Source of the DNA: VXNE01 sp963665455
GTDB taxonomy: Bacteria; Pseudomonadota; Gammaproteobacteria; Pseudomonadales; Azotimanducaceae
Length of the DNA stretch: 64,000 bases
Reading direction: 5' to 3'
Assembly: GCA_963665455.1 (NCBI GenBank)
Contig: OY762279.1
Location: 2,480,001-2,544,000, forward strand
Position numbers and translations under genes: made by a program. Shown one piece after another: positions 25,807 through 34,921 of this stretch (the stretch's first letter is position 1; each line of letters opens with the position of its first letter). The notes below the pieces were generated by a model. It saw nothing but the letters and a program-made list of their open reading frames with translations, did no database searches and had not been told where the DNA came from.

Positions 25807-27746
25807 TCGTCGAACTCGGCCACTTCGCGACCATCCTCGCCCTCGCGATGGCGGTCGGCTTGGCCGCGGCCGGGTACGCGAGCGCGACGAACGCGGCATG
25901 GCGCGCGGCGGCCGGGACGCTGGCCACCGGCCAACTCGTGTTGCTGCTCCTCGGCTTCGGCGTCCTGGTGCAGGCCTTCGTCGTCAGCGACTTTTCCGTC
26001 GCCTATGTCGCGGAGAACTCCAACACGCGGTTGCCGTGGTTCTACCGGGTCAGCGCGACCTGGGGCGCGCACGAAGGGTCCTTCCTCTTGTGGACGACGA
26101 TCATGGCGGCGTGGACCTGGGCGGTGAGCGTCGCGGGCGGCAGGCTGCCCGGCGAGTTGCACGGACGGGTGCTCGGCACGATGGGCCTGCTCAACGCCGG
26201 CTTCCTGCTCTTCCTGCTCGCTACGAGCAGTCCGTTCGAGCGCTTGGTCCCCGGGGTGCCGGCCGAGGGCGCCGACCTCAACCCGTTGCTGCAGGATTTC
26301 GGCCTCATCGTCCATCCCCCCCTGCTGTACACGGGATACGTTGGCTTCGCGGTGGCATTCTCCTTCGCCGTGGCCGCGTTGCTGAGTGGACGGCTGGACG
26401 CGGTGTGGGCGCGCTGGACGCGCCCGTGGACGAACGTGGCCTGGGCGTTTCTCACCGTCGGCATCGCGCTCGGCAGTTGGTGGGCGTACTACGAACTCGG
26501 CTGGGGCGGCTGGTGGTTCTGGGATCCGGTGGAGAACGCCTCGTTCATGCCCTGGCTCGCGGGAACGGCGCTGGTGCATTCGTTGGCGGCGACGGAGAAG
26601 CGGGGTGCGTTCAAGAGCTGGACGCTGTTCCTCGCCGTCGCGGCGTTCTCCCTCTCGCTCCTCGGTGCCTTCATCGTGCGTTCGGGCGTGCTCACGTCCG
26701 TGCATGCCTTCGCGGTCGATCCGGAACGCGGCCTCTTCCTCCTCGCCCTGCTGGTCGCGACGGTGGGCGGCGCCCTCATCCTCTACGCCGTGCGGGCGCC
26801 AGGCCTGGGCAGCCGGGCCGGTTATTCGGGGGTCTCGCGGGAACTGCTGTTGCTGGTCAACAACGTGATCCTCGTGGTGGCGCTGGCGGTGGTGCTGATC
26901 GGGACCCTCTACCCCCTCGCCTACGAGGCCGCCACCGGCGGCGAGAAGATCTCAATCGGACCGCCGTACTTCAACCGCGTATTCGTGCCCATAATGTGTC
27001 TCCTCGCGGCTTGCCTGGGGCTCGCGCCCATCTCGCGTTGGCGGCGCACGCCGGTGCGTTTGTTCCGGGCCACGGGATGGATGCTCGGTGTCGCGGTGTT
27101 GGCGGGAGTCGTCCTGCCGCTGGCCCTCGCGGGCGTGTTCCGGGTGGGGGCCGCTCTGGCGGTCGCGTTGGCCGCATGGATCGCCGCCGCGCACCTGGCG
27201 GACGCTTGGCGGCGGCGCGCGGCCTGGACGCGTGGCTACGCCGGGATGGTCGTTGCGCATCTGGGGTTCGCGGTGAGCCTGGCGGGCATCGCGGTGACGA
27301 GCACGTTCTCCCACGCCCTGGACGTGCGCATGGCCGTTGGCGACACCGCCGTGTTGAACGACGTGACGTACCGCTTCGCCGATCTGCGCCGCGTCGAGGG
27401 CCCGAACTACACCGCCGATCGGGGCGAGTTCGTGACCGATGGCGGCGTCGTTCTGCACCCGGAGAAGCGGTGGTATGACGCCCGGGCACAGGTGATGACC
27501 GAGGCGGGCATCGCGGCGGGGTTCACCCGGGACCTCTACGTGACCCTGGGCGAGAAGTTGCCGGACGGTTCCTGGGCGGTGCGCATCAACGACAAGGCCC
27601 TCGTGCGCTGGGTGTGGCTGGGCGCACTCCTGATCGCGCTCGGGGGCACCCTGGCGATCACGGATGGACGTTACCGGCGTCTGGCGCGGCGGCGGGATGC
27701 TGCCGCGATGGCACCCGGTACCCCCGCACCGGTGGCCCCGGCGTGA
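25803..27746 (+). CDS. ccmF: Cytochrome c heme lyase subunit CcmF
   Basis: This is a large polytopic protein (647 aa, about 14 helices) that ligates heme to apocytochrome c together with CcmH/CcmI. The WWD motif WGGWWFWDPVENASFMPWLAG lies near residues 237-257. Conserved histidines flank it, in WGAHEGSFLLW, LIVHPPLLYTGYVG and FIVRSGVLTSVHAF. GTGA overlap with ccmE and the same with ccmG show tight coupling. Confidence 0.96.
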   Translation: MIVELGHFATILALAMAVGLAAAGYASATNAAWRAAAGTLATGQLVLLLLGFGVLVQAFVVSDFSVAYVAENSNTRLPWFYRVSATWGAHEGSFLLWTTIMAAWTWAVSVAGGRLPGELHGRVLGTMGLLNAGFLLFLLATSSPFERLVPGVPAEGADLNPLLQDFGLIVHPPLLYTGYVGFAVAFSFAVAALLSGRLDAVWARWTRPWTNVAWAFLTVGIALGSWWAYYELGWGGWWFWDPVENASFMPWLAGTALVHSLAATEKRGAFKSWTLFLAVAAFSLSLLGAFIVRSGVLTSVHAFAVDPERGLFLLALLVATVGGALILYAVRAPGLGSRAGYSGVSRELLLLVNNVILVVALAVVLIGTLYPLAYEAATGGEKISIGPPYFNRVFVPIMCLLAACLGLAPISRWRRTPVRLFRATGWMLGVAVLAGVVLPLALAGVFRVGAALAVALAAWIAAAHLADAWRRRAAWTRGYAGMVVAHLGFAVSLAGIAVTSTFSHALDVRMAVGDTAVLNDVTYRFADLRRVEGPNYTADRGEFVTDGGVVLHPEKRWYDARAQVMTEAGIAAGFTRDLYVTLGEKLPDGSWAVRINDKALVRWVWLGALLIALGGTLAITDGRYRRLARRRDAAAMAPGTPAPVAPA

Positions 27747-28288
27747 GCCGCCTGCAGCGGCTCCTCCCCGTCGCGGCGTTCGGCGTGTTGGCCGGTATTC
27801 TGTACCTCGGCTTCACCCTGCGGGACCCGAAGCTGCTGCCCTCGGCCTTGGTGGGGCACCCGTTTCCGGAGTTCGACCTGCCGACGCTCGGCGCGCCGCC
27901 GGGCCGCGCGACGCGGGCGGACCTCGTCGGAGAGGTGCGGCTCGTCAATGTGTGGGCCACGTGGTGTCCAACCTGTCTCGCGGAGCATGGGGAACTCGCG
28001 CGCATCCGGCGGGAGGCGGGGATGTCGATCATCGGCGTCAACTACAAGGACGACCCGGCAGATGCGCGGGCGTGGCTCTCGCGCCACGGCGACCCCTACG
28101 ACTTCAACGTCGTGGACGCCGCCGGGGATCTCGGCGTGGATCTTGGCGTCTACGGGGCGCCGGAGACCTTCCTGGTCGATGCCGGCGGCACGATTCGGTA
28201 CAAGCGGGTGGGGGAGGTCGATCGGCGGGTCTGGGACGAGGAGATCGCTCCGTTGCTGGCCCAGCTCGGTGCCGCCGGCGATGGGTAG
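27743..28288 (+). CDS. ccmG: Thiol:disulfide oxidoreductase CcmG (DsbE)
   Basis: This 181-aa membrane-anchored thioredoxin-fold protein keeps apocytochrome CxxCH motifs reduced. One N-terminal helix (LLPVAAFGVLAGILYLGF) precedes the fold. The active site WATWCPTCLAEH gives the CxxC, followed by the DsbE acidic motif GVNYKDDP and the cis-proline loop VYGAPETFLVD. The GTG start overlaps the ccmF stop. Confidence 0.95.
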   Translation: MSRLQRLLPVAAFGVLAGILYLGFTLRDPKLLPSALVGHPFPEFDLPTLGAPPGRATRADLVGEVRLVNVWATWCPTCLAEHGELARIRREAGMSIIGVNYKDDPADARAWLSRHGDPYDFNVVDAAGDLGVDLGVYGAPETFLVDAGGTIRYKRVGEVDRRVWDEEIAPLLAQLGAAGDG

Positions 28289-28766
28289 CGCCTCGGGGGG
28301 AACCGCCGGCGGCACGACGTCGGCGTTGCTGGGGGCGGTCGCGTTCTCGTGCGCGGTGGCGACCTTTGGCGCGTCTCCGATTGATGGCTTCGACTTCCCG
28401 GACGCTGCGGCCGCGGAGCGCTACCAAGCGCTGCTTTCGGAGTTCCGCTGTCCGAAATGCCTGAACGAGTCCCTGGCGAGTTCCGGGGCGCCGATCGCGG
28501 TGGACCTACGCCGCACCGTGCGGCGCCTGATGGCCGCGGGTGCCGCGGACGACGAGATTCGGGCACACCTGCGCGCCCGTTATGGCGACTTCGTCCTCTA
28601 TGACCCCCCGCTCCGTCCCGGCACGTGGCTGCTGTGGTTCTCTCCCCTGGCATTGGCCGGCGTCGCCGTGGCGGTGCTCGCCCGGGCCGGATTCCGCCGG
28701 CGCGGGACGGCGCTGACCGGCGCGGAACACGAGCGCGTAGTGCGGCTGCTCGACCGGAACCCGTGA
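28281..28766 (+). CDS. ccmH: Cytochrome c maturation thioredoxin-like protein CcmH (CcmL)
   Basis: This 161-aa protein corresponds to the N-terminal half of E. coli CcmH. A signal or anchor segment leads into the three-helix domain with the redox motif FRCPKCLNESLASS (CxxC). The conserved RRTVRRLMAAGAADDEIRAHLRARYGDFVLYDPPL and a C-terminal membrane helix follow. It overlaps ccmG by 8 bases and ccmI by 4. CcmH passes electrons to apocytochrome before ligation. Confidence 0.94.
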   Translation: MGSASGGTAGGTTSALLGAVAFSCAVATFGASPIDGFDFPDAAAAERYQALLSEFRCPKCLNESLASSGAPIAVDLRRTVRRLMAAGAADDEIRAHLRARYGDFVLYDPPLRPGTWLLWFSPLALAGVAVAVLARAGFRRRGTALTGAEHERVVRLLDRNP

Positions 28767-29986
28767 TCGCCATATACGCCAGCGTGGTCGCGATGGCGCT
28801 GGTGGCCGCCGGGTACGTGGCGTATGGAGCGCGTCGGCGGGGGCGCGGGGAGACGGACCGGCACCGTGCCAATGTCGGCGTCTTCGCGGATCGCCGCAGG
28901 GAGCTTGCGGCGGAGGGAGAGGTACAGGGCCTGAGCGAGGCGGATGTCGCGCATCTCGAACATGAGCTGCTCGCGAGCCTGCACGACGAGGTCCCACGGG
29001 AGGCGGCGGAACGAAACGCGGCCGACGTGGCGCCCCGGATGCGTTTGGTCGTCGCCTTGGCGCTCGTGGCCGCCACCGTGAGCGCGGCGCTCTACGCGCT
29101 GTGGGGGGAGCCCCATGCGCCGCTCCTTGCACGGGCGGCGGAAGTGATGCGGGACCCGCGTCCCCCGGCCGGTAGTCTCGAAGCGTTGGAAAGGGCCCTT
29201 GCGGAGCGAGAGGACCCCGGCAGCCTGTTCCACCTGGGCCATCTGAAGATACGGATGCGGGACTATGAAGGCGCGGCGCGGGTGTTCGAGGGCCTTCGGG
29301 CCCGGATGCCGGATGCCGAGGTCGACGCCGCGTGGGCGCAGGCGCGATACCTGGCGGATGGTGGGCGGCTCGGGCCGGAGACCCGCGCGGCCATCGAGCG
29401 CGTCCGGGCGGCCGAGCCGGACCATGTGCTGGTGCTCGAGTTGCTGGCCATGGACGCCATGCGGCGCGACGCCTTCGCCGAGGCGTCGGGATACCTGGGA
29501 CGCCTGCTGCAACGTACACCGGCCGGCCCCCGACGCGCGCTCTTCGCGGAGGCGCTCGCCCTGGCCCATGAACGGATGGTGTTGGGCGGAACGGAGGAAG
29601 CGGCACCGAGCACCGAGGACACGGCATCGGGTAGAGACGCGGTGACCGCGGGCGGCGTGTCCGTGGCGGTCTCGATGTCGCCCGAGGTCGACGCGGAGGC
29701 GGGCGCGCCGGTCTTCGTGATCGCACGCGCGCCCTCCGGCGGGGGGGCGCCCCATGCTGTCCGCCGTCTTACCGTGGGGGACCTGCCGACCCGCGTCGAA
29801 CTAAACGACGCCCACGCGATGCTCCCGGGGCGCACGCTGTCGGCCCTCGACACGTTCGAACTGATCGCGCGTATCGGCCTGAGCGGCTCGCCGACCCGGG
29901 CACCCGGGGACTTCGAGAGCCCGCCGATGACGGTGCGCCGGGGAAGCGGTCCGGTGGCGTTGGAGATCGCCCGGCGAGTGCCGTAG
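28763..29986 (+). CDS. ccmI: Cytochrome c biogenesis TPR protein CcmI
   Basis: This 407-aa apocytochrome chaperone presents the substrate C terminus to the CcmFH lyase. Two membrane helices (residues ~2-22 and ~92-112) flank a cytoplasmic loop with heptad character. The periplasmic part has TPR-like helices from about 125 to 265, for example SLFHLGHLKIRMRDYEGAARVFEGL. It closes with a C-terminal beta domain (VSVAVSMSPEVDAEAGAPVFVIARA) as in the E. coli fused form. Last gene of the ccm operon; smc begins 113 bases later. Confidence 0.92.
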   Translation: MIAIYASVVAMALVAAGYVAYGARRRGRGETDRHRANVGVFADRRRELAAEGEVQGLSEADVAHLEHELLASLHDEVPREAAERNAADVAPRMRLVVALALVAATVSAALYALWGEPHAPLLARAAEVMRDPRPPAGSLEALERALAEREDPGSLFHLGHLKIRMRDYEGAARVFEGLRARMPDAEVDAAWAQARYLADGGRLGPETRAAIERVRAAEPDHVLVLELLAMDAMRRDAFAEASGYLGRLLQRTPAGPRRALFAEALALAHERMVLGGTEEAAPSTEDTASGRDAVTAGGVSVAVSMSPEVDAEAGAPVFVIARAPSGGGAPHAVRRLTVGDLPTRVELNDAHAMLPGRTLSALDTFELIARIGLSGSPTRAPGDFESPPMTVRRGSGPVALEIARRVP

Positions 29987-30099
29987 CCGGTAGTGCCGGC
30001 GGATTGGCGTCCGGGATCTCTAACGACTCTACAAAGGTGCATTGGGGCAGGGTTTCCCTTACACTAGCTCCGGCCCCCCACGGGAGGACGACGCGCCGA

Positions 30100-33000
30100 A
30101 TGCGTCTGACAGGAATCAGGCTGGCCGGGTTCAAGACGTTCGTCGATCCCACGCAGGTCAGCTTCCTCGGAAATCGCAGCGCCGTGGTCGGCCCGAATGG
30201 GTGCGGCAAGTCGAATGTCATCGATGCCGTGCGCTGGGTGATCGGCGAGAGTTCGGCCCGCCGGCTGCGCGGGGAGTCCAGCACCGACGTCATCTTCGAG
30301 GGGTCGAGCGCCCGTCCACCCACCGCCATGGCCTCGGTGGAACTCACCTTCGACAATTCCGACGGGCGCGTGGGTGGTCAGTACGCGCGCTTCGGTGAGG
30401 TCGCGATACGTCGCGAGGTGGCGCGAACGGGGCAATCCGCCTACTTCCTCAACGGCACCCGCTGCCGGCGCCGGGACGTGGTCGACGTGTTTCTGGGCAC
30501 GGGTTTCGGCCCGCGTAGCTACTCCATCATCGAGCAGGGCATGATCGGCGAACTGATCGCCGCGAAGCCCGACGATCTGCGGGCCTTCCTGGAGGAGGCC
30601 GCCGGCATCTCTCGGTACAAGGAACGGCGTCGCGAAACCGAGAGTCGCATGAAGGTCACCCGGGGCAATCTTGAACGCCTTGAGGACATCCGCGCTGAAC
30701 TGGCCACCCGCCTTGAACGGCTGCAGCGGCAGGCCAAGGCGGCGGCCCGTTACCGGGACCTCAAGGCGGAACAACGGTTGCGCACCGGCGAATTGGCGCT
30801 CATCGGGATGCGCGCCGTGGACCAGGAACTCACGGCGAGCGACTTGACGATCACCGAGCTCGACGCGGCGTACCAGAAGCAGGTCGCGGACATTCGCGGA
30901 CTGGATCACGCCCTGGAACGCGCGCGTGGGAGCCACCGCGAGCGCACTGACGAACTGGGCGGCATCCAAGGCCACGGCTATCGGGTGGAGGCGGACATCG
31001 GCCGCATGGAGGAGGCGCTGCAGCACGGCCGCGCCCAGGTCGCCAAGCTACGCTCGGATCTCTCGGAGGCGGAAGGAAATCTGGCCGAGACGGCCGCCCG
31101 GATCGCGCACGACGAGCAGGAGATTGGCGCACTCGAGGCGGCGGTGGCCGGCCACGCGCCGGCCATGGAGGCGGCGCGCCGGCGCGATGCTGACGCCGCG
31201 GCCGAGGTTGCCGAGGCCGAAGAAGCGATGGCCGCGTGGCAAGCCCAATGGGATCGCTTTCACGACCGCGCGTCCGGTAGCGAGCGCGAACGGACTGCCG
31301 CGGTCGGCCGCGTGGAGCACCTGGAGCAGAGCTTGGCGGGCTTGGGAGAGCGGGCTGCGGAGCTGGCTTCCGACACGACGGTGCCCGCCGCGGAGCCGGG
31401 CCGGGACTTGCGCGAGATGGAATCAAACATCGCCGCGGCCGAGCACCGCCACGGGGCGCTGGAGGCCGCCCGCGCGGAATGCCTCGGGAACCTTTTGACG
31501 CGGCGCGGCGAAGTGCTGGAGGCCGAGGCGCGGGTGGACGGCGTGCGCGCCGAGTTGCAGGCGCTCGACAGCGAAGCCGCGGCCTTGACGGCGGTACAGG
31601 AGGCCGCTCTTGGTGGCGCGAACGGCGAGGCCCGGCGGTGGATGGAGGCTCGGGGGCTGGGCGGCGCGCCCCGCCTGGGCCACGGGCTGGTGGTGGCCCC
31701 CGGTTGGGAGCAGGCGGTCGAGGCCGTGCTTGGCCAGCATCTTCAGGCGGTGCGCGTCGACGACACGGCGCGGTTCGCCGACTCCCTGGGTGCGTTGGAG
31801 GGCGGGCGCGTTGGCCTCTACGAGGGCGCGCGCCTGCACGATGAGCAGGGTGCGTTGCCGGCGTTGGCGACCCTTGTCGAAACGGAGGACGGGCCCTTGG
31901 GCACGTTGCTGGCGGGCGTTTTCGCGGCGGAATCCCTGGAACAAGCCCTGGCGGCCCGGCCGAACCTAGCGCCCGGTGAGAGCATCGTGACGCCCGAGGG
32001 CATCTGGATGGGATGCGACTGGATGCGCTTGGATCGAGGCGAGGATCCCACGGTCGGCGTCGTTGCGCGGGCCGCGAGGATTGGGGCCCTTGACGAGACG
32101 GCCGGCGCTGCCCGGCGGCGGCTCGGCGAGTTCGAGGCGGCCTTGTCGCGGCTGAGAGGACAGACCGACGAACTCGAGGCCGAGCGCGGGCGCCTGGAAC
32201 GGGAGTGCCGCGACTCGTCGGACGCGCTCGCGGCGCAACGGGCCGAGCGCGACGTGCATCTCGTGCGGGTCGAGGCGGCCCGGAACCGGCTCCGGGAGGT
32301 GGAGCGGGAACGCGCGCGCGTCCAGGCGCGACTAGGCGAGGATGGGGCGGAGTTGGAGGCGGCGCGCGGTCGCGTGGCGGAACTGTCGGTGGCCTTCGAC
32401 GCGCTACGCGCGGAACGGGGCCGACTCGAAGCGGAGCGCGAACGGGTCGGCGAACGCCTCGCGAAAGCGCGTTCGCTCGCGGTGGAGGGCCGCGACGGCC
32501 TCCACGCCAGCCACCTCGAACAACTCCGCCTGACCGGTGCGCTGGATGCGGCCCGGGCGGCGCTGGTGCGCCTGGGCGCGCAGCGCGCGGATTTGACCGC
32601 CGGGGTCGAACGCCTGCGGCAGGACATCGCCGAAAGCCAGGAACCGCTGCCGGAGCTGACCGACGCCCTCGATGGCAAGCTCGCCGAGCGTCTCGAGGTG
32701 CAGAAGCGCCAGGCCACCGTGCAACGGCGGGTGGAGGAGGCCGAGCGCGAGGTCGCGGCGTTGACCGCGCGCCATCGCGAGGCGGGGGCCGGGGCGGAAG
32801 CGGCCCGGGACCGGGTCGAGGAGGCACGTCTGGCCCGGGAAGAGGTCTCCGGACGTCGCCGGGCGCTTGAGGAACAGCTCCGCCAGACGGGGCTCACCGA
32901 GGAAGCGGTGTCGGCTTCCCTACCGGAGGACGCCACCGGGGACGCCTGGGTGGCGCGACTCGAGGGAATCGAACGGCGCATCACACGGCTCGGTGCCATC

Positions 33001-33603
33001 AATCTGGCCGCCATTGAGGAATTCGAGGCCGAGTCCGAACGCAAGCGCTATCTGGACGCGCAGCACGACGACCTCGAGCAAGCCCTCGCAACCCTACAGT
33101 CGGCGATCGGCAAGATCGACCGGGAGACGCGCACGCGCTTCAAGGCCACGTTCGACGAGGTGAACGTGCACCTGAATGCGCTCTTCCCCAAGCTGTTTGG
33201 CGGTGGCAAGGCGTATCTGGAGTTAACGGGCGACAACCTGCTCGACACCGGGGTGCGGCTCATGGCCCGTCCGCCGGGAAAACGCAATTCGAATGTGCAC
33301 ATGCTATCGGGCGGGGAAAAGGCGTTGGCGGCGATCGCGCTCGTGTTCGCGATCTTCCAACTCAACCCGAGCCCGGTGTGCCTACTGGACGAGGTCGATG
33401 CGCCGTTGGACGACGCCAACGTCGCTCGCTTCGCGGAACTTCTGCACGAAATGTCGAAGGACGTGCAGTTCGTGGTGATCACCCACAACAAGCTGACCAT
33501 GGAAATGGCGGATCACCTCTTGGGCGTGACCATGCATGAACCGGGCGTGTCCCGGCTGGTCTCGGTGGATGTGGAGGAAGCGGCCGCGTTGGCCGTGGTT
33601 TGA
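30100..33603 (+). CDS. smc: Chromosome segregation protein SMC
   Basis: This 1167-aa ATPase is part of the SMC condensin that compacts and resolves the chromosome. The N-terminal head has Walker A GPNGCGKSNVIDA (near residue 32) and the Q-loop region. Long coiled-coil arms flank a hinge around residues 500-650 (GHGLVVAPGWEQAVEAVLG). The C-terminal head holds the signature LSGGEKALAAIAL and Walker B VCLLDEVDAPLDD. GGGAGGA precedes the ATG by about 10 bases. smc-zipA-ligA is the order seen in pseudomonads. It has a full hinge and heads, unlike MukB. Confidence 0.97.
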   Translation: MRLTGIRLAGFKTFVDPTQVSFLGNRSAVVGPNGCGKSNVIDAVRWVIGESSARRLRGESSTDVIFEGSSARPPTAMASVELTFDNSDGRVGGQYARFGEVAIRREVARTGQSAYFLNGTRCRRRDVVDVFLGTGFGPRSYSIIEQGMIGELIAAKPDDLRAFLEEAAGISRYKERRRETESRMKVTRGNLERLEDIRAELATRLERLQRQAKAAARYRDLKAEQRLRTGELALIGMRAVDQELTASDLTITELDAAYQKQVADIRGLDHALERARGSHRERTDELGGIQGHGYRVEADIGRMEEALQHGRAQVAKLRSDLSEAEGNLAETAARIAHDEQEIGALEAAVAGHAPAMEAARRRDADAAAEVAEAEEAMAAWQAQWDRFHDRASGSERERTAAVGRVEHLEQSLAGLGERAAELASDTTVPAAEPGRDLREMESNIAAAEHRHGALEAARAECLGNLLTRRGEVLEAEARVDGVRAELQALDSEAAALTAVQEAALGGANGEARRWMEARGLGGAPRLGHGLVVAPGWEQAVEAVLGQHLQAVRVDDTARFADSLGALEGGRVGLYEGARLHDEQGALPALATLVETEDGPLGTLLAGVFAAESLEQALAARPNLAPGESIVTPEGIWMGCDWMRLDRGEDPTVGVVARAARIGALDETAGAARRRLGEFEAALSRLRGQTDELEAERGRLERECRDSSDALAAQRAERDVHLVRVEAARNRLREVERERARVQARLGEDGAELEAARGRVAELSVAFDALRAERGRLEAERERVGERLAKARSLAVEGRDGLHASHLEQLRLTGALDAARAALVRLGAQRADLTAGVERLRQDIAESQEPLPELTDALDGKLAERLEVQKRQATVQRRVEEAEREVAALTARHREAGAGAEAARDRVEEARLAREEVSGRRRALEEQLRQTGLTEEAVSASLPEDATGDAWVARLEGIERRITRLGAINLAAIEEFEAESERKRYLDAQHDDLEQALATLQSAIGKIDRETRTRFKATFDEVNVHLNALFPKLFGGGKAYLELTGDNLLDTGVRLMARPPGKRNSNVHMLSGGEKALAAIALVFAIFQLNPSPVCLLDEVDAPLDDANVARFAELLHEMSKDVQFVVITHNKLTMEMADHLLGVTMHEPGVSRLVSVDVEEAAALAVV

Positions 33604-33655
33604 GCCGACCGGGGTCGGGCTGGGGGATGCCCCCGAGGCCGGTGGGACGAATGTC

Positions 33656-34921
33656 ATGGACAAGGACCTGATCCTGATGGTGGGTGGCGCGCTGGTGGCC
33701 GTCATCGTGATTCACGGCATGTGGCTGACTTGGCGCGCCCGGCGCGACCGCTTGCCCATGCAACTTGCGGCGGACGTGCCGGATGCGGACTACGAGGACG
33801 GTGAAGTCCTGGGTCCGCCCCGCGTGGTGCCGGCCGCCTCGGACCAAGGGACGCTGGGCCTGGGCGATGCCACGGACGGCCACGAACGGTCGTCGATGGC
33901 GCGGGTGGCCGCGGATCCGGTGTCGGAGCGGCGCGCGTCGGCCGGGCGCGGCCAGCCGGCGCCCGGCAACGATCGAACGGCGGCACGGCCGATCATGGCC
34001 GATCCGCCGGTACCGCCCGACGTGCGGAAGGTCGGGCCGATCATTCCCGACGACGACGCGCCGAGCGACGGAGAGAACGTGGTTGCCCGGGTGGTCGAGT
34101 CGGCCTCCACCGGCGGTCGAACAGGCCGCGACGCGCTCACGGTCGGCGATGCCGGCTACTCGGCACGGACGGAGGCGCTGGCGGTGATCGATCGGGCGGC
34201 CGCAGCCCTGGACGCGGCTACCGCGGCCGGCGCTGCCCTCGATACGGTGGCCGATCCCGTGGAGACGATGGCGCCCGAAATCGGGGCCGCCGTGGTGGCC
34301 GACGCAACCTCGGAGGCGACCGCATCGACGCAAGGGGTAGGCGAGCCCATCGTCGCCCAGCGCGATGGCGAGACCCGCCGACCCGCGCGGGACCGGGAGG
34401 GGAGGGGGGAACGCCCCGCCCGGGACCGTCAGGCCCGCGACGCCACCGGTACGCGGCGCAATGGCATGTCCGGTGCCGAGGCGCCGGCCGAAGAGATATT
34501 CGTCATCAACGTGCTCGCCCGGGGCGGCGGGGCGTTCAACGGCGCGGAACTCTTCGAGGTTTTCACGCGCAATACCCTGAAGTTCCGCGACATGAACGTC
34601 TTCCATCGGCTTGATCCGGCCTCGGGCGACGTGCGTTTCTCGGTGGCCAACGGCGTGGAGCCGGGCATCTTCGACTTGTCCGACATGGCGTCCCTGGAGA
34701 CCCCGGCGGTGTCGCTGTTCTTCCGTCTGCCGGGACCGGAGCGGCCCGTGGACGTGCTCGACGACATGGTTGGCGTCGCGCGGGACATCGGCAAGTCCCT
34801 GGGCGGTGACCTGAAGGACGAGAACATGTCGGTGCTGACCGGTCAGACGCTGTCCCACTTCAAGCAGCGCATGGCCGAGTTCTCGCGCAAGAGGATGTCG
34901 ATGCGCGCGGCGCATGGGTGA
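33656..34921 (+). CDS. zipA: Cell division protein ZipA
   Basis: This 421-aa membrane anchor tethers FtsZ protofilaments at the septum. An N-terminal transmembrane helix (LILMVGGALVAVIVIHGMWL) is followed by a basic stretch. A long acidic, proline- and alanine-rich linker runs to about residue 275. The C-terminal FtsZ-binding domain has IFVINVLARGGGAFNGAELFEV, RDMNVFHRLDPASG and TPAVSLFFRLPGP. The linker varies greatly between species, and this one is long. The ligA ATG lies inside its last codons. Confidence 0.95.
   Translation: MDKDLILMVGGALVAVIVIHGMWLTWRARRDRLPMQLAADVPDADYEDGEVLGPPRVVPAASDQGTLGLGDATDGHERSSMARVAADPVSERRASAGRGQPAPGNDRTAARPIMADPPVPPDVRKVGPIIPDDDAPSDGENVVARVVESASTGGRTGRDALTVGDAGYSARTEALAVIDRAAAALDAATAAGAALDTVADPVETMAPEIGAAVVADATSEATASTQGVGEPIVAQRDGETRRPARDREGRGERPARDRQARDATGTRRNGMSGAEAPAEEIFVINVLARGGGAFNGAELFEVFTRNTLKFRDMNVFHRLDPASGDVRFSVANGVEPGIFDLSDMASLETPAVSLFFRLPGPERPVDVLDDMVGVARDIGKSLGGDLKDENMSVLTGQTLSHFKQRMAEFSRKRMSMRAAHG

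Noticed and set aside
28506..29726. Long minus-strand open frames over ccmH-ccmI (and similar ones over smc, ligA, uvrB and the receptors)
   Set aside because: Arg/Pro/Ala/His-rich shadows of GC-rich genes with no family motifs.
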